Assembly (NCBI GenBank): GCA_964567995.1
Contig: CAZMOB010000003.1
Location: 124,001 to 188,000 of the forward strand
Length of the DNA stretch: 64,000 bases
Direction of reading: 5' to 3'
DNA from: JAGOTP01 sp964567995
GTDB taxonomy: Bacteria > Patescibacteriota > Patescibacteriia > 2-12-FULL-60-25
The position numbers and the translations under genes are program-made. Under the pieces are notes generated by a model, which worked only from the letters and a program-made list of their open reading frames with translations, did no database searches and was not told where the DNA came from. Shown in pieces: positions 50,393-59,822 of this stretch. Position 1 is the stretch's first letter. Each line of letters starts with the position of its first letter.

Positions 50393-51502
50393 ATGGCAAC
50401 CGCCGTTTCATTTGCAACCATGTTGGACGAAGCGCAGTACTCCACGTTTCCTAAACCAGGCGACGTCGTAAAAGGGCTCGTGATCGCCGTTGGTCGCAAC
50501 GAAGTGCGTTGTGACTTGGGCGGAATCGCGGTCGGTCTCATTCGTGGACCAGAGCTCGACAAAAACCTCGACCTCCGGGTTGGCGATGAAGTCGAAGCTA
50601 CGGTTATCTCTCTCGACAACGAATTCGATGAACTCGAATTGTCGTTGAAGGGCGCCGGACGCAAGCGTGCCTGGGACAAGATCAAAGAATTGCTCTCCCT
50701 CGGAGGCGCCGTTCAAGCCAAGATCGTTGATGCGAACAAAGGTGGTCTCATCACCCGCATCGAAGGCATCCCAGCGTTTATCCCGGTTTCACAGCTTTCG
50801 CCTGAACACTATCCACGTGTTGCTGGTGGCGAAAAGATGAAGATTCTTGAGAAGCTCAAGAGCCTTGTCGGCGAAACCCTCGAAGTGAAGATCCTCGACA
50901 CCCATGAGGGCGAAGAGAAGATCGTCGCTTCTGAGAAAGCCGTTTGGGAAACCCGTCAGGAATCGGTTTTGGCCAAGTACGTTGTAGGCAACCACATCGA
51001 GGGTGAAGTCACGGCCGTCACCGATTTCGGTGCGTTCGTCCGCTTTGATCAGAACCTTGAAGGGTTGGTCCACATCTCCGAAATTGCCTGGCAGCGCATC
51101 GACCATCCTCGTGATGTGTTGAAGACAGGCGACACGGTTCGCGCCGAGATTATCAACATCGAAGGCTCCAAGATTTTCCTCTCGATGAAGAAACTCGTCG
51201 AAGATCCATGGCGCAAGGTGGCGAAGAAGTACGACGTCAACCAGTGGGTCATGGGTAAGGTTCTCAAGATCAATCCATTCGGCTTGTTCGTTGAGCTCGA
51301 CCCAGAAATTCATGGTTTGGCCCACGTGTCCGAGCTTTCGAACCGCCCTGTAAAGGACGTCAACGAAATCGCACGCGTCGGCGACGAGTTCTCCTTCCGC
51401 ATCATCTCGATTGATGCTGAGAACCACCGCCTTGGTCTCTCCCTCCGCAAATTGAAGGAAGAAACCAAGAAAGAAGAAGAGAAGGCTCCAGCGAAGAAAT
51501 AA
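50393..51502 (+). CDS. rpsA: Ribosomal protein S1 family protein, four S1 domains
   Basis: 369 residues from ATG 50393. Four S1 OB-fold repeats: PGDVVKGLVIAVGRNEVRCDLG, LGGAVQAKIVDANKGGLITR, VGNHIEGEVTAVTDFGAFVRF, and VNQWVMGKVLKINPFGLFVEL. It is shorter than the six-domain E. coli S1 and matches the 4-domain type seen in many non-Proteobacteria. It helps mRNA binding on the 30S subunit. Ends in a Lys/Glu-rich tail (KEEEKAPAKK). Confidence 0.88.
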   Translation: MATAVSFATMLDEAQYSTFPKPGDVVKGLVIAVGRNEVRCDLGGIAVGLIRGPELDKNLDLRVGDEVEATVISLDNEFDELELSLKGAGRKRAWDKIKELLSLGGAVQAKIVDANKGGLITRIEGIPAFIPVSQLSPEHYPRVAGGEKMKILEKLKSLVGETLEVKILDTHEGEEKIVASEKAVWETRQESVLAKYVVGNHIEGEVTAVTDFGAFVRFDQNLEGLVHISEIAWQRIDHPRDVLKTGDTVRAEIINIEGSKIFLSMKKLVEDPWRKVAKKYDVNQWVMGKVLKINPFGLFVELDPEIHGLAHVSELSNRPVKDVNEIARVGDEFSFRIISIDAENHRLGLSLRKLKEETKKEEEKAPAKK

Positions 51503-51521
51503 ACTCTTCCAAAGAGATACA

Positions 51522-51557
51522 AGACTCCGTCCCAACCATGGGACGGAGTCTTTGTTT
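51522..51557 (+). terminator. Terminator of the S1 gene
   Basis: AGACTCCGTCCC and GGGACGGAGTCT form a 12-bp stem with loop AACCAT, followed by TTGTTTTATT. Confidence 0.9.
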
Positions 51558-51559
51558 TA

Positions 51560-51588
51560 TTGACGAAAAAGACCTATTTTGATACACA
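51560..51588 (+). promoter_or_regulatory. Promoter of the 51628 cassette
   Basis: TTGACG at 51560-51565, 17-nt spacer, TACACA at 51583-51588, touching the T tract of the preceding terminator. Confidence 0.65.
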
Positions 51589-51627
51589 TTTCTGTTCGGT
51601 TTGCTCATCGAACAAGGGAGAACACAG

Positions 51628-52125
51628 ATGGAACCACGTGAAAGAGGTGCTAATGATAACGAATGGGGTGGACTTGTGTACCATGCCGGGTCTTTATACG
51701 CGACACGCGAACGCCAGCGGACAAAGCGGTTCGCCTTCATCAAGCTACTGCTTAGCGGACACTGCCTGGTCATGTACGGACTCGGTGGCGGTTCACTTGA
51801 TAGAGCGCTTGGTGAACACGACTCTGATGCCTGGGTAGAGATCCGACGGTCGGTCCTCGTAGCAGCCTACCTCTATCCGGGGGCCAAAGAGGAAGAACAA
51901 GCGCTACGAATCGCGAATGAACTCAAGGTCCCGGCATTCGTGGTCTACGAAGAACGTGAGGGAGGCATACTGCAAGAACTGCTCGGCCTTCCGAACGTGC
52001 GAGGACAAGCAGCGCTTACCGGAGACATGCACACAAGTGAGCAGACCATGCTTGAGGCTCTCGATCGGTTCATCCACGGACTGCGACAAGAGATCCGGAG
52101 CAATCGCAAGGTACGGAACCTCTAA
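51628..52125 (+). CDS. Hypothetical protein (GC-rich cassette)
   Basis: 165 residues from ATG 51628 (AGGGAG 7 nt upstream); 51601 is also in frame. Alpha/beta: LIKLL.GHCLVMYGLGGGSLDRALGE, SVLVAAYLYPGAKEEEQALR, VPAFVVYEEREGGILQELLG. The alternation looks Rossmann-like and the GLGGGS turn may bind a nucleotide, but no family is recognised. Confidence 0.6.
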   Translation: MEPRERGANDNEWGGLVYHAGSLYATRERQRTKRFAFIKLLLSGHCLVMYGLGGGSLDRALGEHDSDAWVEIRRSVLVAAYLYPGAKEEEQALRIANELKVPAFVVYEEREGGILQELLGLPNVRGQAALTGDMHTSEQTMLEALDRFIHGLRQEIRSNRKVRNL

Positions 52126-52133
52126 GAAGATAC

Positions 52134-52178
52134 ACACCCTCGACGGGCTACTCCCGTGCGAGGGTGTAGTTCGTTTTA
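52134..52178 (+). terminator. Terminator of the 51628 cassette
   Basis: ACACCCTCG and CGAGGGTGT form a 9-bp stem with an inner ACGGG/CCCGT hairpin; tail AGTTCGTTTTA. It overlaps the 3' end of the convergent F420-ligase-like gene. Confidence 0.8.
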
Positions 52179-52865
52179 GCGGGAAAAAAGTGGTCGATAC
52201 AAGTCGTCTGCTGGATCCATCCGTAATTCTGTTCGATCAACTTTGTTTGTAAAGACAACCGGCGCGTCCTCGATCACGGCGAGTGGTTGGCGTTCTTTGC
52301 CTTCACCCATCACCAGCACCGCCGCTGAAGCCAGCGTGTCAGCGATGTTCGTTTGCGTTAACTTGAGCTTCTTTCCAAAGAGGTCGGGCTGTCCACGATA
52401 ATCACGCAGACCTTTGAATCCAGCATAGGCTAACGCCACACCAACAACGCCCGCTCGCAGCGGAAACACGCGACTATCTGTGATCAATATTCCTAATTTT
52501 CTGAGCTTAAAACGCTGACACAGAGCTCGGCGAAGTTGTTCGGCAGATTCGTACGATTGTTCTGGCCACAAAATAAGCTGGCCATCGGCGTTCGATTCAT
52601 CAATACCGGCGTTTGGGCACCAATGCCCATCTTTCAAGGTTAGGTAGCACCATTTTGTCTTGATCGCTTGTTCGCTCTCTCGTTTGATCCAACGCGTTTT
52701 GGCACCCCGTGTATTTGGAACGACTCGCCCTTGGGCCAAGGCGAGAACTTTTGATGTCACACACAGAATAGACCCTTCCTTCATACGACTGAGATGGTTC
52801 AGAATATACCGTTCCAAATCCTCATTTTGTTTGAACAGCGCACAACGAATGGGGTTGATTTGCAT
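52176..52865 (-). CDS. Coenzyme F420:L-glutamate ligase-like protein
   Basis: 229 residues. The C-terminal core GILITDSRVFPLRAGVVGVA, YAGFKGLRDYRGQPDLFG, LTQTNIADTLASAAVLVMGEG and PLAVIEDAPVVF follows the CofE/F420 ligase family closely. Known CofE adds glutamates to F420-0. No other F420 gene is in the window, and CPR bacteria generally lack that pathway, so a different glutamyl or amino-acid ligase role is likely. Native codon use. Confidence 0.8.
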   Translation of the reverse strand: MQINPIRCALFKQNEDLERYILNHLSRMKEGSILCVTSKVLALAQGRVVPNTRGAKTRWIKRESEQAIKTKWCYLTLKDGHWCPNAGIDESNADGQLILWPEQSYESAEQLRRALCQRFKLRKLGILITDSRVFPLRAGVVGVALAYAGFKGLRDYRGQPDLFGKKLKLTQTNIADTLASAAVLVMGEGKERQPLAVIEDAPVVFTNKVDRTELRMDPADDLYRPLFSR

Positions 52866-52883
52866 AAGATAAGAAGACAGGAG

Positions 52884-52918
52884 GGACGAAAGGAGAGATG
52901 AGTCCTCTCCTTTCGTCC
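52884..52918 (-). terminator. Strong hairpin between the amidohydrolase and the F420-ligase-like gene
   Basis: GGACGAAAGGAGAG and CTCTCCTTTCGTCC form a 14-bp stem with a 7-nt loop. It follows the 52930 cassette stop by 11 nt; on that strand the downstream tract is CTCCTGTCTTCTT, poor in T. Confidence 0.65.
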
Positions 52919-52929
52919 TGAGACGTACG

Positions 52930-53640
52930 TTAAGGAAGAATCAATGAAGAAAGAGCGTCCGCCAGGTGAATACCCAACACTGCCGGTTGACCCACAAAGA
53001 ACGGTTTGCGACGGAACTCGATTTGGATTGCGCCGAAACGGCTCTCTGCCCGTTCCGAAGCAAAACGCTGGCCTGCTCGACGCACGATTGCCCCACCGCG
53101 CGCACGATGACTAATACCTCGTGCAGGGTCAGGCGAATGACCGACCCGGAACGAACCGAATGCGCTCTGGATCTGAGCGCACCAGCCCTCAGGACACGTC
53201 CGACCCTGATCTGTACCGAATGCGATATCAAGATCGACGCCCGGGAGTTCCTCGAAAGAATGGAAGTCGATCAGAAGGCAGACTCCATATTCATCCAGCA
53301 CTCGCTGAATCTCAGCGAAAAGCGTTCTATAAAACGCCTCGTAGGCTTCTGCAAGGCACTTCTCGCCTGCCACGAACGGCTCTTGTTCCGGATCACGGTT
53401 CAGATCGAGCTGTCCTCGATCCAGTTCAAAGATAAGGACGCTAGTCACTTTTCCGAGTTCTTCAAGGCGTTGCGCGCATCCTTCCAGACAGACACGTGCC
53501 CCGATATCCCGAGGGGCATAATCTTTCTCCCGCCAGCGAATAAATTGCCTACGCCAGGCGACCCCGGGCAGGACTCGTTCACCATCATGCGGCACCGTCA
53601 GGACGAACGGTGACTTCCCAGACACGAATTGAAAGAACAT
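52930..53640 (-). CDS. N-formylglutamate amidohydrolase-like protein (GC-rich cassette)
   Basis: 236 residues from ATG 53640 with GAGGTG upstream. FVLTVPHDGERVLPG, DIGARVC, LDLNRDPEQE, LLIDFHSFEE and IQIEFRRKPFF fit the FGase fold, a zinc hydrolase family. The metal ligand region DFHS is present. Classical HutG2 hydrolyses N-formylglutamate in histidine breakdown, but no hut genes are near, so the natural substrate may be another N-acyl amino acid or a peptidoglycan fragment. Confidence 0.8.
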   Translation of the reverse strand: MFFQFVSGKSPFVLTVPHDGERVLPGVAWRRQFIRWREKDYAPRDIGARVCLEGCAQRLEELGKVTSVLIFELDRGQLDLNRDPEQEPFVAGEKCLAEAYEAFYRTLFAEIQRVLDEYGVCLLIDFHSFEELPGVDLDIAFGTDQGRTCPEGWCAQIQSAFGSFRVGHSPDPARGISHRARGGAIVRRAGQRFASERAESRFGAIQIEFRRKPFFVGQPAVLGIHLADALSSLILP

Positions 53641-53838
53641 GCGTCACCTCATGCGTTGATTGGCTGAATCCTCAGATTAGAGGAAAGACGACCAGATTTT
53701 ACGGGTATGCGTGAGCAACATAGGAATCGCTGCCAACCTACCAGGTAGGGATATGTTTGTCATGGGACAGAAACCCCTTAAATGAGGCCATTTCCCTAGA
53801 CGAGCCCCAGGAATTCCGTTACGCTCCCTGGACAGTCT

Positions 53839-55683
53839 ATGAACGCATCCATCCGCAATATTCTGCTTGCTGTCGCCGCTGTTTTGATCGTGGGAGGCGG
53901 GCTCGCCATGGTCAATTTGGATCCAGCCAAGAACGTTGATGTTACGACTTTTATTAGCCAGGTTCAGAACGGGCAGGTTTCGGAAATTACCGTCGAAGGG
54001 CAACAGCTCAAGGTGACTTATCAAGATAAGACAACGGCCGTGGTTGATAAGGAACCGGGAGAATCACTGTCTGAATTATTTAAAAACTATAATGTCGATA
54101 GTGAGAAAACCAAGGCGATTAAAACGACGGTCAAAACGAATAGTGGCGCCGGGTACTGGGCAGCCGTCTTATTGCCGAACCTGATCCCGCTCGTTTTGGT
54201 CTTCGCCTTGATGTGGTTCTTGTTCCGCCAAGCCCAAGGCCAGAACAACAAAGCCATGTCCTTTGGGCAAGCCAATGCCCGCGAACTTCCGAAAGGGATG
54301 GGGAAAGTGACCTTCGCGGATGTCGCTGGGAACAAAGAAGCCAAACAAGAACTCATGGAAGTCGTTGAATTCTTGAAGAATCCGGATAAGTTCTCGAAGC
54401 TTGGAGCTAAGATTCCAAAAGGTGTTTTGCTCATGGGTTCACCAGGTACCGGTAAAACCTTGCTATCGCGTGCGGTTGCTGGCGAAGCAGATGTTCCCTT
54501 CTTCCATATCAGTGGTTCGGAATTCGTCGAAATGTTCGTTGGAGTCGGTGCCTCACGTGTGCGCGATCTGTTTGCGAAAGCCAAGAAGAGTGCCCCGTGT
54601 ATCATCTTCATCGATGAAATTGACGCGGTCGGTCGCCAACGTGGTGCGGGTCTCGGTGGTTCACATGATGAACGTGAACAGACCTTGAACCAAATTCTGG
54701 TTGAAATGGATGGGTTTGAGCCAAACATCGGCGCGATCGTGATCGCCGCTACCAACCGTCCGGATGTGCTTGATCCAGCGCTGCTTCGCCCAGGCCGCTT
54801 TGATCGTCGTGTCGTACTTGATCCACCAGACATCAATGATCGGGAAGCTATTTTGAAGATTCACGGAAAGAACAAACCACTCGCGTCTGATGTGAATCTT
54901 CGTCGCTTGGCAGAGCGTACCCCGGGTTTCTCTGGTGCCGATCTTGGTAACCTCATGAACGAAGGGGCCATTCTGGCTGCACGTCGCGATAAGAAAGAAG
55001 TGAACATGACGGAACTCATCGAATCGATCGAAAAAGTCATGCTCGGTCCAGAACGCAAGAGCCATTTGATGAACGAAGATGAACGTAAAGTCACAGCCTA
55101 CCATGAAGCCGGACATGCGATCGTCGCGCACATGTCGCCTCATATGGACCCTGTACAGAAGGTATCGATCATCAGCCGTGGCCGTGCAGCTGGGTACACC
55201 ATTCGCCTCCCAACCGAAGATCGGACGATGCGTACGCGCGAGGAATATAAGGAGGACATTGCTGTCGCCTTGGGTGGCTATGCGGCCGAACTCGCCTTCT
55301 TTGGAGATATCACCACGGGCGCTTCGAATGACATGCAGAATGCCACGAAACTTGCTCGCAATATGGTGACACAATGGGGTATGTCAGACGCGTTAGGCCC
55401 TCGTACCTACGGGGAACGCCAGGACATGATCTTCCTCGGTCGTGAGATCCAAGAAACACGCGACTACTCTGAAGACAAAGCGATCTTGATCGACAAAGAA
55501 ATCGACCGCCTCATCGGAGACGGTCTCGCCACCGCTAAACGGATCGTCGCGGAACAAAAAGATGCGATGGATCGGATCTGCGCTCACTTGATAGAAAAAG
55601 AGATTATCGAACGTGATGACTTCGAACAAATCGTGGGACTGCCACCAGCCAATCCGAAGAGTTCTATTCATAAGGCAACGTAA
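53839..55683 (+). CDS. ftsH: ATP-dependent zinc metalloprotease FtsH
   Basis: 614 residues. Two TM helices (about 6-24 and 107-129) flank a short periplasmic domain; the AAA module has Walker A GSPGTGKT (200-207), Walker B FIDEID (257-262) and the second region of homology (ATNRPDVLDPALLRPGRFDR); the protease site is HEAGH (422-426). It degrades misfolded membrane and regulatory proteins. A TACGCT box lies 13 nt before the ATG with no SD. Confidence 0.95.
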   Translation: MNASIRNILLAVAAVLIVGGGLAMVNLDPAKNVDVTTFISQVQNGQVSEITVEGQQLKVTYQDKTTAVVDKEPGESLSELFKNYNVDSEKTKAIKTTVKTNSGAGYWAAVLLPNLIPLVLVFALMWFLFRQAQGQNNKAMSFGQANARELPKGMGKVTFADVAGNKEAKQELMEVVEFLKNPDKFSKLGAKIPKGVLLMGSPGTGKTLLSRAVAGEADVPFFHISGSEFVEMFVGVGASRVRDLFAKAKKSAPCIIFIDEIDAVGRQRGAGLGGSHDEREQTLNQILVEMDGFEPNIGAIVIAATNRPDVLDPALLRPGRFDRRVVLDPPDINDREAILKIHGKNKPLASDVNLRRLAERTPGFSGADLGNLMNEGAILAARRDKKEVNMTELIESIEKVMLGPERKSHLMNEDERKVTAYHEAGHAIVAHMSPHMDPVQKVSIISRGRAAGYTIRLPTEDRTMRTREEYKEDIAVALGGYAAELAFFGDITTGASNDMQNATKLARNMVTQWGMSDALGPRTYGERQDMIFLGREIQETRDYSEDKAILIDKEIDRLIGDGLATAKRIVAEQKDAMDRICAHLIEKEIIERDDFEQIVGLPPANPKSSIHKAT

Positions 55684-55693
55684 AGATGGAGAC

Positions 55694-55726
55694 AAAAAAA
55701 CGGACCACTTGGTCCGTTTTTTTATA
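55694..55726. terminator. Terminator after ftsH
   Basis: AAAAAAACGGACCA and TGGTCCGTTTTTTT, a perfect stem with a T tract on either strand, serving ftsH and the convergent 55733 gene. Confidence 0.9.
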
Positions 55727-55732
55727 CTGAGC

Positions 55733-56299
55733 TTATTTTCCCCATCCCCCATTCACTCGCTTGATTTCTTGATTGATCTTTTGAAGAAACAGCTGCACTT
55801 CTTGGTCAGGTGCGCCTTTTGGTAGTGGAAAATGCGGGTCTTCTTTTCCATCTTGAAATGATGAGGTAGGTACGAGAGGCGCTGGGTTTGGTTTTGAGGT
55901 GAAGATGACAGACGGAACAATCGTCTTTCGACCTCGAAAGACGCTGATATAGTCTTCTATTCTCGCTCCTGTCACCGTTCGCAGATCAACGGTCTGTACA
56001 TGTTGCCATTTCCACCAAGTCCAACGATATTCCAACGCTCCGTTTTCAAGTCGAAGAAACGCGTGCGTTATCCCCCAGAAAAAACCGAATGCCATGAATC
56101 CTCCACCTAGCACAACCAATGCAAATAGGATGGGCATGAGTCCTGAGATCACATCATCGAACGACCGTGCACGCCTCAACTCAAGCGCTCCATCACTGAT
56201 GGATCCGTACATGTACGCGAGTACAAAAAGGGCCCCAACCGCTGCAATGAAGCGGTCTTTCCAAATTGCAACGCTTTCGTGTTTCGGATGAAGCTCCAT
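55733..56299 (-). CDS. Two-TM hypothetical protein with PH-like soluble domain
   Basis: 188 residues. Two hydrophobic helices (about 17-35 and 53-80), then LRLENGALEYRWTWWKWQHV and RTVTGARIEDYISVFRGRKT, a beta-rich domain of bacterial PH/YcxB-like appearance. Function unknown. Downstream neighbour of the pilB-like gene on the same strand, 23 nt apart. Confidence 0.6.
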   Translation of the reverse strand: MELHPKHESVAIWKDRFIAAVGALFVLAYMYGSISDGALELRRARSFDDVISGLMPILFALVVLGGGFMAFGFFWGITHAFLRLENGALEYRWTWWKWQHVQTVDLRTVTGARIEDYISVFRGRKTIVPSVIFTSKPNPAPLVPTSSFQDGKEDPHFPLPKGAPDQEVQLFLQKINQEIKRVNGGWGK

Positions 56300-56322
56300 A
56301 TACTATTCGCCTTTGAGAATCT

Positions 56323-58209
56323 TTATTTCTTTGCCAGCTGATCGTCAATCTTCGCTTCCACAACGGGTGGTTCCAGTAAGGTTGAATCGATATTCGCCAC
56401 TGCCAACACTTCATCAACACTCGTAAACCCTTGTAACGCTTTGAGCAATCCATCCTGCGCCATCGTCAGCATCCCCTCTTTGACTGCCATATCTTGAATC
56501 ATGAACTCCGACACTTCTTTTGAGAGCACCTCCTGCTCGATCTCTTTCGTCATCGTGAAAATTTCGTAAATACCCACTCGCCCTTTGAACCCAAGATTGT
56601 TACAGGTCTTACAACCAGGACCAGGTCCTTTGAACGTCAGATGCTCCAGATCAACATGAATGCCGGACTTCGGTGAGATGGATGCAAGAACCCGTCGAAC
56701 TTCTTCAAACTGACCCGGACGAAGGGTGATATCAACTTTGCAATCCGAACACAAGCGACGAATCAAGCGCTGACCAATAACGGCATTCAAAGCGGGGGCG
56801 AGTAAAAATGGCTTGACGCCCATCGAAAGAAAACGCGGGATCGCTCCCGCCGCACTGTTGGTATGAATCGTTGAAACGACCAAGTGACCCGTAAGCGCAG
56901 CTTGAATCGAAATCTCAGCCGTTTCCAAGTCACGGATTTCTCCGACCATCACGATGTCTGGGTCCTGACGCAAAATCGACCGTAATCCCTTGGCAAAGTC
57001 ATAGTCTTTCGAATGCTCGATCTGACTTTGATTGATTCCAGCGAGTTTATATTCGACCGGATCCTCGAGCGTGATAATTTTCACCCCTGGATCGTTCAGT
57101 TTCTTCAAAATCGCGTAGAGCGTGGTCGTTTTCCCTGAACCAGTCGGACCAGTCGTCACAATCATGCCGTTTGGACGATCGATTTCTTTCTGTAGACGCT
57201 CGAGAGCGAGCCCAGTAATCCCCAAGTTATCGAATTCCAGGGCGACCGCTTTCGGACGAAGCAAACGCATGACCACCGACTCTCCAAAAGCCGTCGGCAA
57301 GAAGCTCACACGAATATCGATCTTCTCGTTCGGAAGATAGATTGTGATACGTCCGTCCTGCGGGACGCTGTCGATGTTGATTTTGACACCCGACAAGAGC
57401 TTCAAACGACCAATCATTTGCTGCCAAGCCGTGCGAGGCAATTTTGCGGCGTCGTTCAGCAGTCCATCCATGCGGAAACGAACCTTCACTCCATTCTCTT
57501 CGGCTTCGACATGGATATCGGACGCGTTTGCTTTGAGCGACGCTCCGATGATGAGGGTGATGATATCCGTCGTACTCACTTTCGTGATCTGTTCCTGCAA
57601 TTCATGAAAATCGGCAATTTGTTTTTCGTATTTCAACAAGTCTGCTTCGTCAATGCGATACCCATAGATCACCTCTTTTGGAATCGGTAATACGTCATAC
57701 AATTTGAAGGCAGCAGCAAAACTGTCTTCGGAAATATAGTAGACATCAACCGTGGAATGCTGCTCCTCCGCCAACCGAGCGCGAATCGCCTCCACTTCTT
57801 CTGACGGGTTGGTGGTGGCCAAGCGAATTTGTTCTTTCACTTTGAAAAAACAAAGAACTTGATTGGCCTCGGCTTCCTGTTTTTTGATCAAAATCAGCGC
57901 TTCTGGAGCAATCGGGAAGCCGCGGAGCGCGATGTACGGCAATCCAAATTTAAACGCCATCTCTTGTGCCAACTTTTCTCTTTCTCGAATTTTGATCTCC
58001 TGCATCTTGTCCGTCAGAGCAGCTTGAGCGGCGGCTGGCGGAGGCTTGATGGGAGCGGCGGGCGCAGCCGAGCTGTTGTTGATCGGGCTTTTTTTGATCG
58101 AAGCAGCAAACGCCACCACCTCATCAGCCGCAGATGAAGCGGCGGTATCCTTAGGATCTTTTTTCAGCAAATCCTCAATTGAGGCCGCTTTGGGAGGCTG
58201 AATGGCCAC
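56323..58209 (-). CDS. pilB: Type IV pilus assembly / type II secretion ATPase (PilB/GspE)
   Basis: 628 residues. N-terminal GspE_N-like region (about 85-200), then the motor domain: Walker A GPTGSGKTTT, Asp box TLEDPVEYKL, Walker B PDIVMVGEIRDLETAE, His box TGHLVVSTIHTNSA, and a zinc tetracysteine (CSDC ... CKTC). It powers pilus extension. Pro/Ala-rich N-terminal linker. No platform or pilin gene is adjacent; only the prepilin peptidase at 6261 is in the window. Confidence 0.92.
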   Translation of the reverse strand: MAIQPPKAASIEDLLKKDPKDTAASSAADEVVAFAASIKKSPINNSSAAPAAPIKPPPAAAQAALTDKMQEIKIREREKLAQEMAFKFGLPYIALRGFPIAPEALILIKKQEAEANQVLCFFKVKEQIRLATTNPSEEVEAIRARLAEEQHSTVDVYYISEDSFAAAFKLYDVLPIPKEVIYGYRIDEADLLKYEKQIADFHELQEQITKVSTTDIITLIIGASLKANASDIHVEAEENGVKVRFRMDGLLNDAAKLPRTAWQQMIGRLKLLSGVKINIDSVPQDGRITIYLPNEKIDIRVSFLPTAFGESVVMRLLRPKAVALEFDNLGITGLALERLQKEIDRPNGMIVTTGPTGSGKTTTLYAILKKLNDPGVKIITLEDPVEYKLAGINQSQIEHSKDYDFAKGLRSILRQDPDIVMVGEIRDLETAEISIQAALTGHLVVSTIHTNSAAGAIPRFLSMGVKPFLLAPALNAVIGQRLIRRLCSDCKVDITLRPGQFEEVRRVLASISPKSGIHVDLEHLTFKGPGPGCKTCNNLGFKGRVGIYEIFTMTKEIEQEVLSKEVSEFMIQDMAVKEGMLTMAQDGLLKALQGFTSVDEVLAVANIDSTLLEPPVVEAKIDDQLAKK

Positions 58210-58213
58210 AGGG

Positions 58214-59221
58214 TTATTTGGTTGAACGACGAGACGTTGGACGACCAGCCGTTAGCCCCTGAAAGACACGCGCGATTTTGCTGTGGGCGGTTCCCTCTAC
58301 GGCCCGACGATACAACCGGTTCCATGTCGCATACTGGAAGTTGATAGCAAACAACCCTCCCAAGATAGCTGTGAAGAAGACTAAGGCGGCAATCGCGATA
58401 TTCACCAAAACGAAAATCTTTGGTAACCCAAGATACAAACTCGCAACCAAAAACCCGAGCGCCGGCAACCCAGCGAACAAGGAGATCACAACCGACGCGC
58501 TGAAAATAAGCGCTCCAATCACCATCATGCACAGCGCTGTTTCAAGGACCGTCAACCAAGCCTTGCGCAGCAGTTGCCAAGCGTGAACCAAAGCTTCATG
58601 CAGGGTCATTCCATCCGCCATGATGCCGTTTAAGGCAAACAAATGAAGGGTCGTTGCTTTGAAGAGAACGAGTAAATAGATCAACGCAGCAAGAACGAAG
58701 AACAACCACCCACCCGGCAGACCAGCCGTCGCTCCCGCTACGACCCGCAACCCCAAAGACCCCAATCCAGCGATACCCACCATCAACACATTCAACACTG
58801 CCAATGGAATAACTCGCTTCGCCGCCGACTGTAAGATCTGACGGAACCCACGCCCCAGTGTCGCTTGGCCACGATCAAGACAAGCAACCAATGTTCCTTG
58901 GGCGATGATACTCAAGAACAAGATGAGGAAGATCAGCGCGAGCGATAACAAGACGCTTTGCGTCAGAGCGAACTTGTTGAGCGCATCCAAGCGAGCAACG
59001 CGAGCAAAATACTCCTGCCAACGGGCATCCTGGGCAAGTGGCGAACGCAAGGCATTCCGTATGGACAAAATGAACACGTCATAAATTCCACCCGTCTGCA
59101 AAAAGACCGTGAACAAGGCTAACGGCCAAAAACGCTTTTCTTTCCAAGCCAGAACGAGGGCGTCACGCAGGATCTGGCGGTAGAGCGGACGTGGAGAAGG
59201 AGCAGTGGTAGCACGTGGCAT
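58214..59221 (-). CDS. Polytopic membrane protein of unknown function
   Basis: 335 residues from ATG 59221. A short basic head then six to seven hydrophobic segments, with conserved-looking LFALNGIMADGMTLHEALVH and ALVLAWKEKRFWPLALFTVF. The layout resembles DUF7544/DUF975-type glycerophosphoryl-diester membrane-domain proteins, but this is a weak call. Its stop is 4 nt from the pilB start and they are probably co-transcribed. Confidence 0.65.
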   Translation of the reverse strand: MPRATTAPSPRPLYRQILRDALVLAWKEKRFWPLALFTVFLQTGGIYDVFILSIRNALRSPLAQDARWQEYFARVARLDALNKFALTQSVLLSLALIFLILFLSIIAQGTLVACLDRGQATLGRGFRQILQSAAKRVIPLAVLNVLMVGIAGLGSLGLRVVAGATAGLPGGWLFFVLAALIYLLVLFKATTLHLFALNGIMADGMTLHEALVHAWQLLRKAWLTVLETALCMMVIGALIFSASVVISLFAGLPALGFLVASLYLGLPKIFVLVNIAIAALVFFTAILGGLFAINFQYATWNRLYRRAVEGTAHSKIARVFQGLTAGRPTSRRSTK

Positions 59222-59274
59222 AGAACTGCTGGAAAGTATACCACACCGAACCAACTTCAGGCGGCAGTGTTGAC

Positions 59275-59541
59275 GTGAAAAGGAACGAAGGAGTACAAAA
59301 TAAAGCGCTGCCTGTGACTCTACGGGGACACGGCACAGAAAGGACGGCTCAAAGGACGATGCAACGCCACGCTCAAGATCTGGCCGAAGAAGGCCTCACC
59401 AACGAATCAACCCCCCTCCCCCACACCGAAGAGGCTCCGGCCAACGACGCGGACAAGCGCCCCTCGCCGCCATCTGCGTCAGCGTCTCCACAAGTCCCTG
59501 AACGGTCGCGCACCCAGGGATACTGTTACAACATCGACTGA
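59275..59541 (+). CDS. Possible hypothetical protein (GC-rich cassette)
   Basis: 88 residues from GTG 59275. Charged N-terminal half (RGHGTERTAQRTMQRHAQDL), then a Pro/Ser-rich low-complexity half. GAAGGAG at 59286 is inside the frame. There is a long cassette-style hairpin 23 nt downstream, which supports a gene here, but coding quality is poor. Confidence 0.4.
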   Translation: MKRNEGVQNKALPVTLRGHGTERTAQRTMQRHAQDLAEEGLTNESTPLPHTEEAPANDADKRPSPPSASASPQVPERSRTQGYCYNID

Positions 59542-59563
59542 GCGCCTTCAACAGCACCCCACG

Positions 59564-59629
59564 GGGACGCTCTCGCCTCATCCTCCATCCTCGGCCACCA
59601 CCGAGCGGAGACCTGAGCGGGAGCGTCCC
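59564..59629 (+). terminator. Long hairpin after the 59275 frame
   Basis: GGGACGCTCTCGC (59564-59576) pairs with GCGGGAGCGTCCC (59617-59629), with an inner CTCGG/CCGAG hairpin. No T tract directly after; the run GTTTTGCGTTT appears 93 nt later. The stretch 59630-59735 holds no other gene I can support. Confidence 0.5.
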
Positions 59630-59735
59630 CCAAGGGACCTCCAATCACAGACAGACACGTCACCTCCAAGCGCGGCTCCTCGCGTTTGTGCCCCTCAGGG
59701 CTCTCAGATGGAACGTCGTCTGTTTTGCGTTTATC

Positions 59736-59763
59736 TTGCATTTTTGAGGGAAAATGGTACTCT
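59736..59763 (+). promoter_or_regulatory. Promoter of the 59823 cassette
   Basis: TTGCAT at 59736-59741, 16-nt spacer, TACTCT at 59758-59763. Confidence 0.5.
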
Positions 59764-59822
59764 GTTTCGGCTTATTTTTTCGCTGTCGTATCTTCAACCG
59801 CAGGAGCAAAAGAGGCGTCGAG

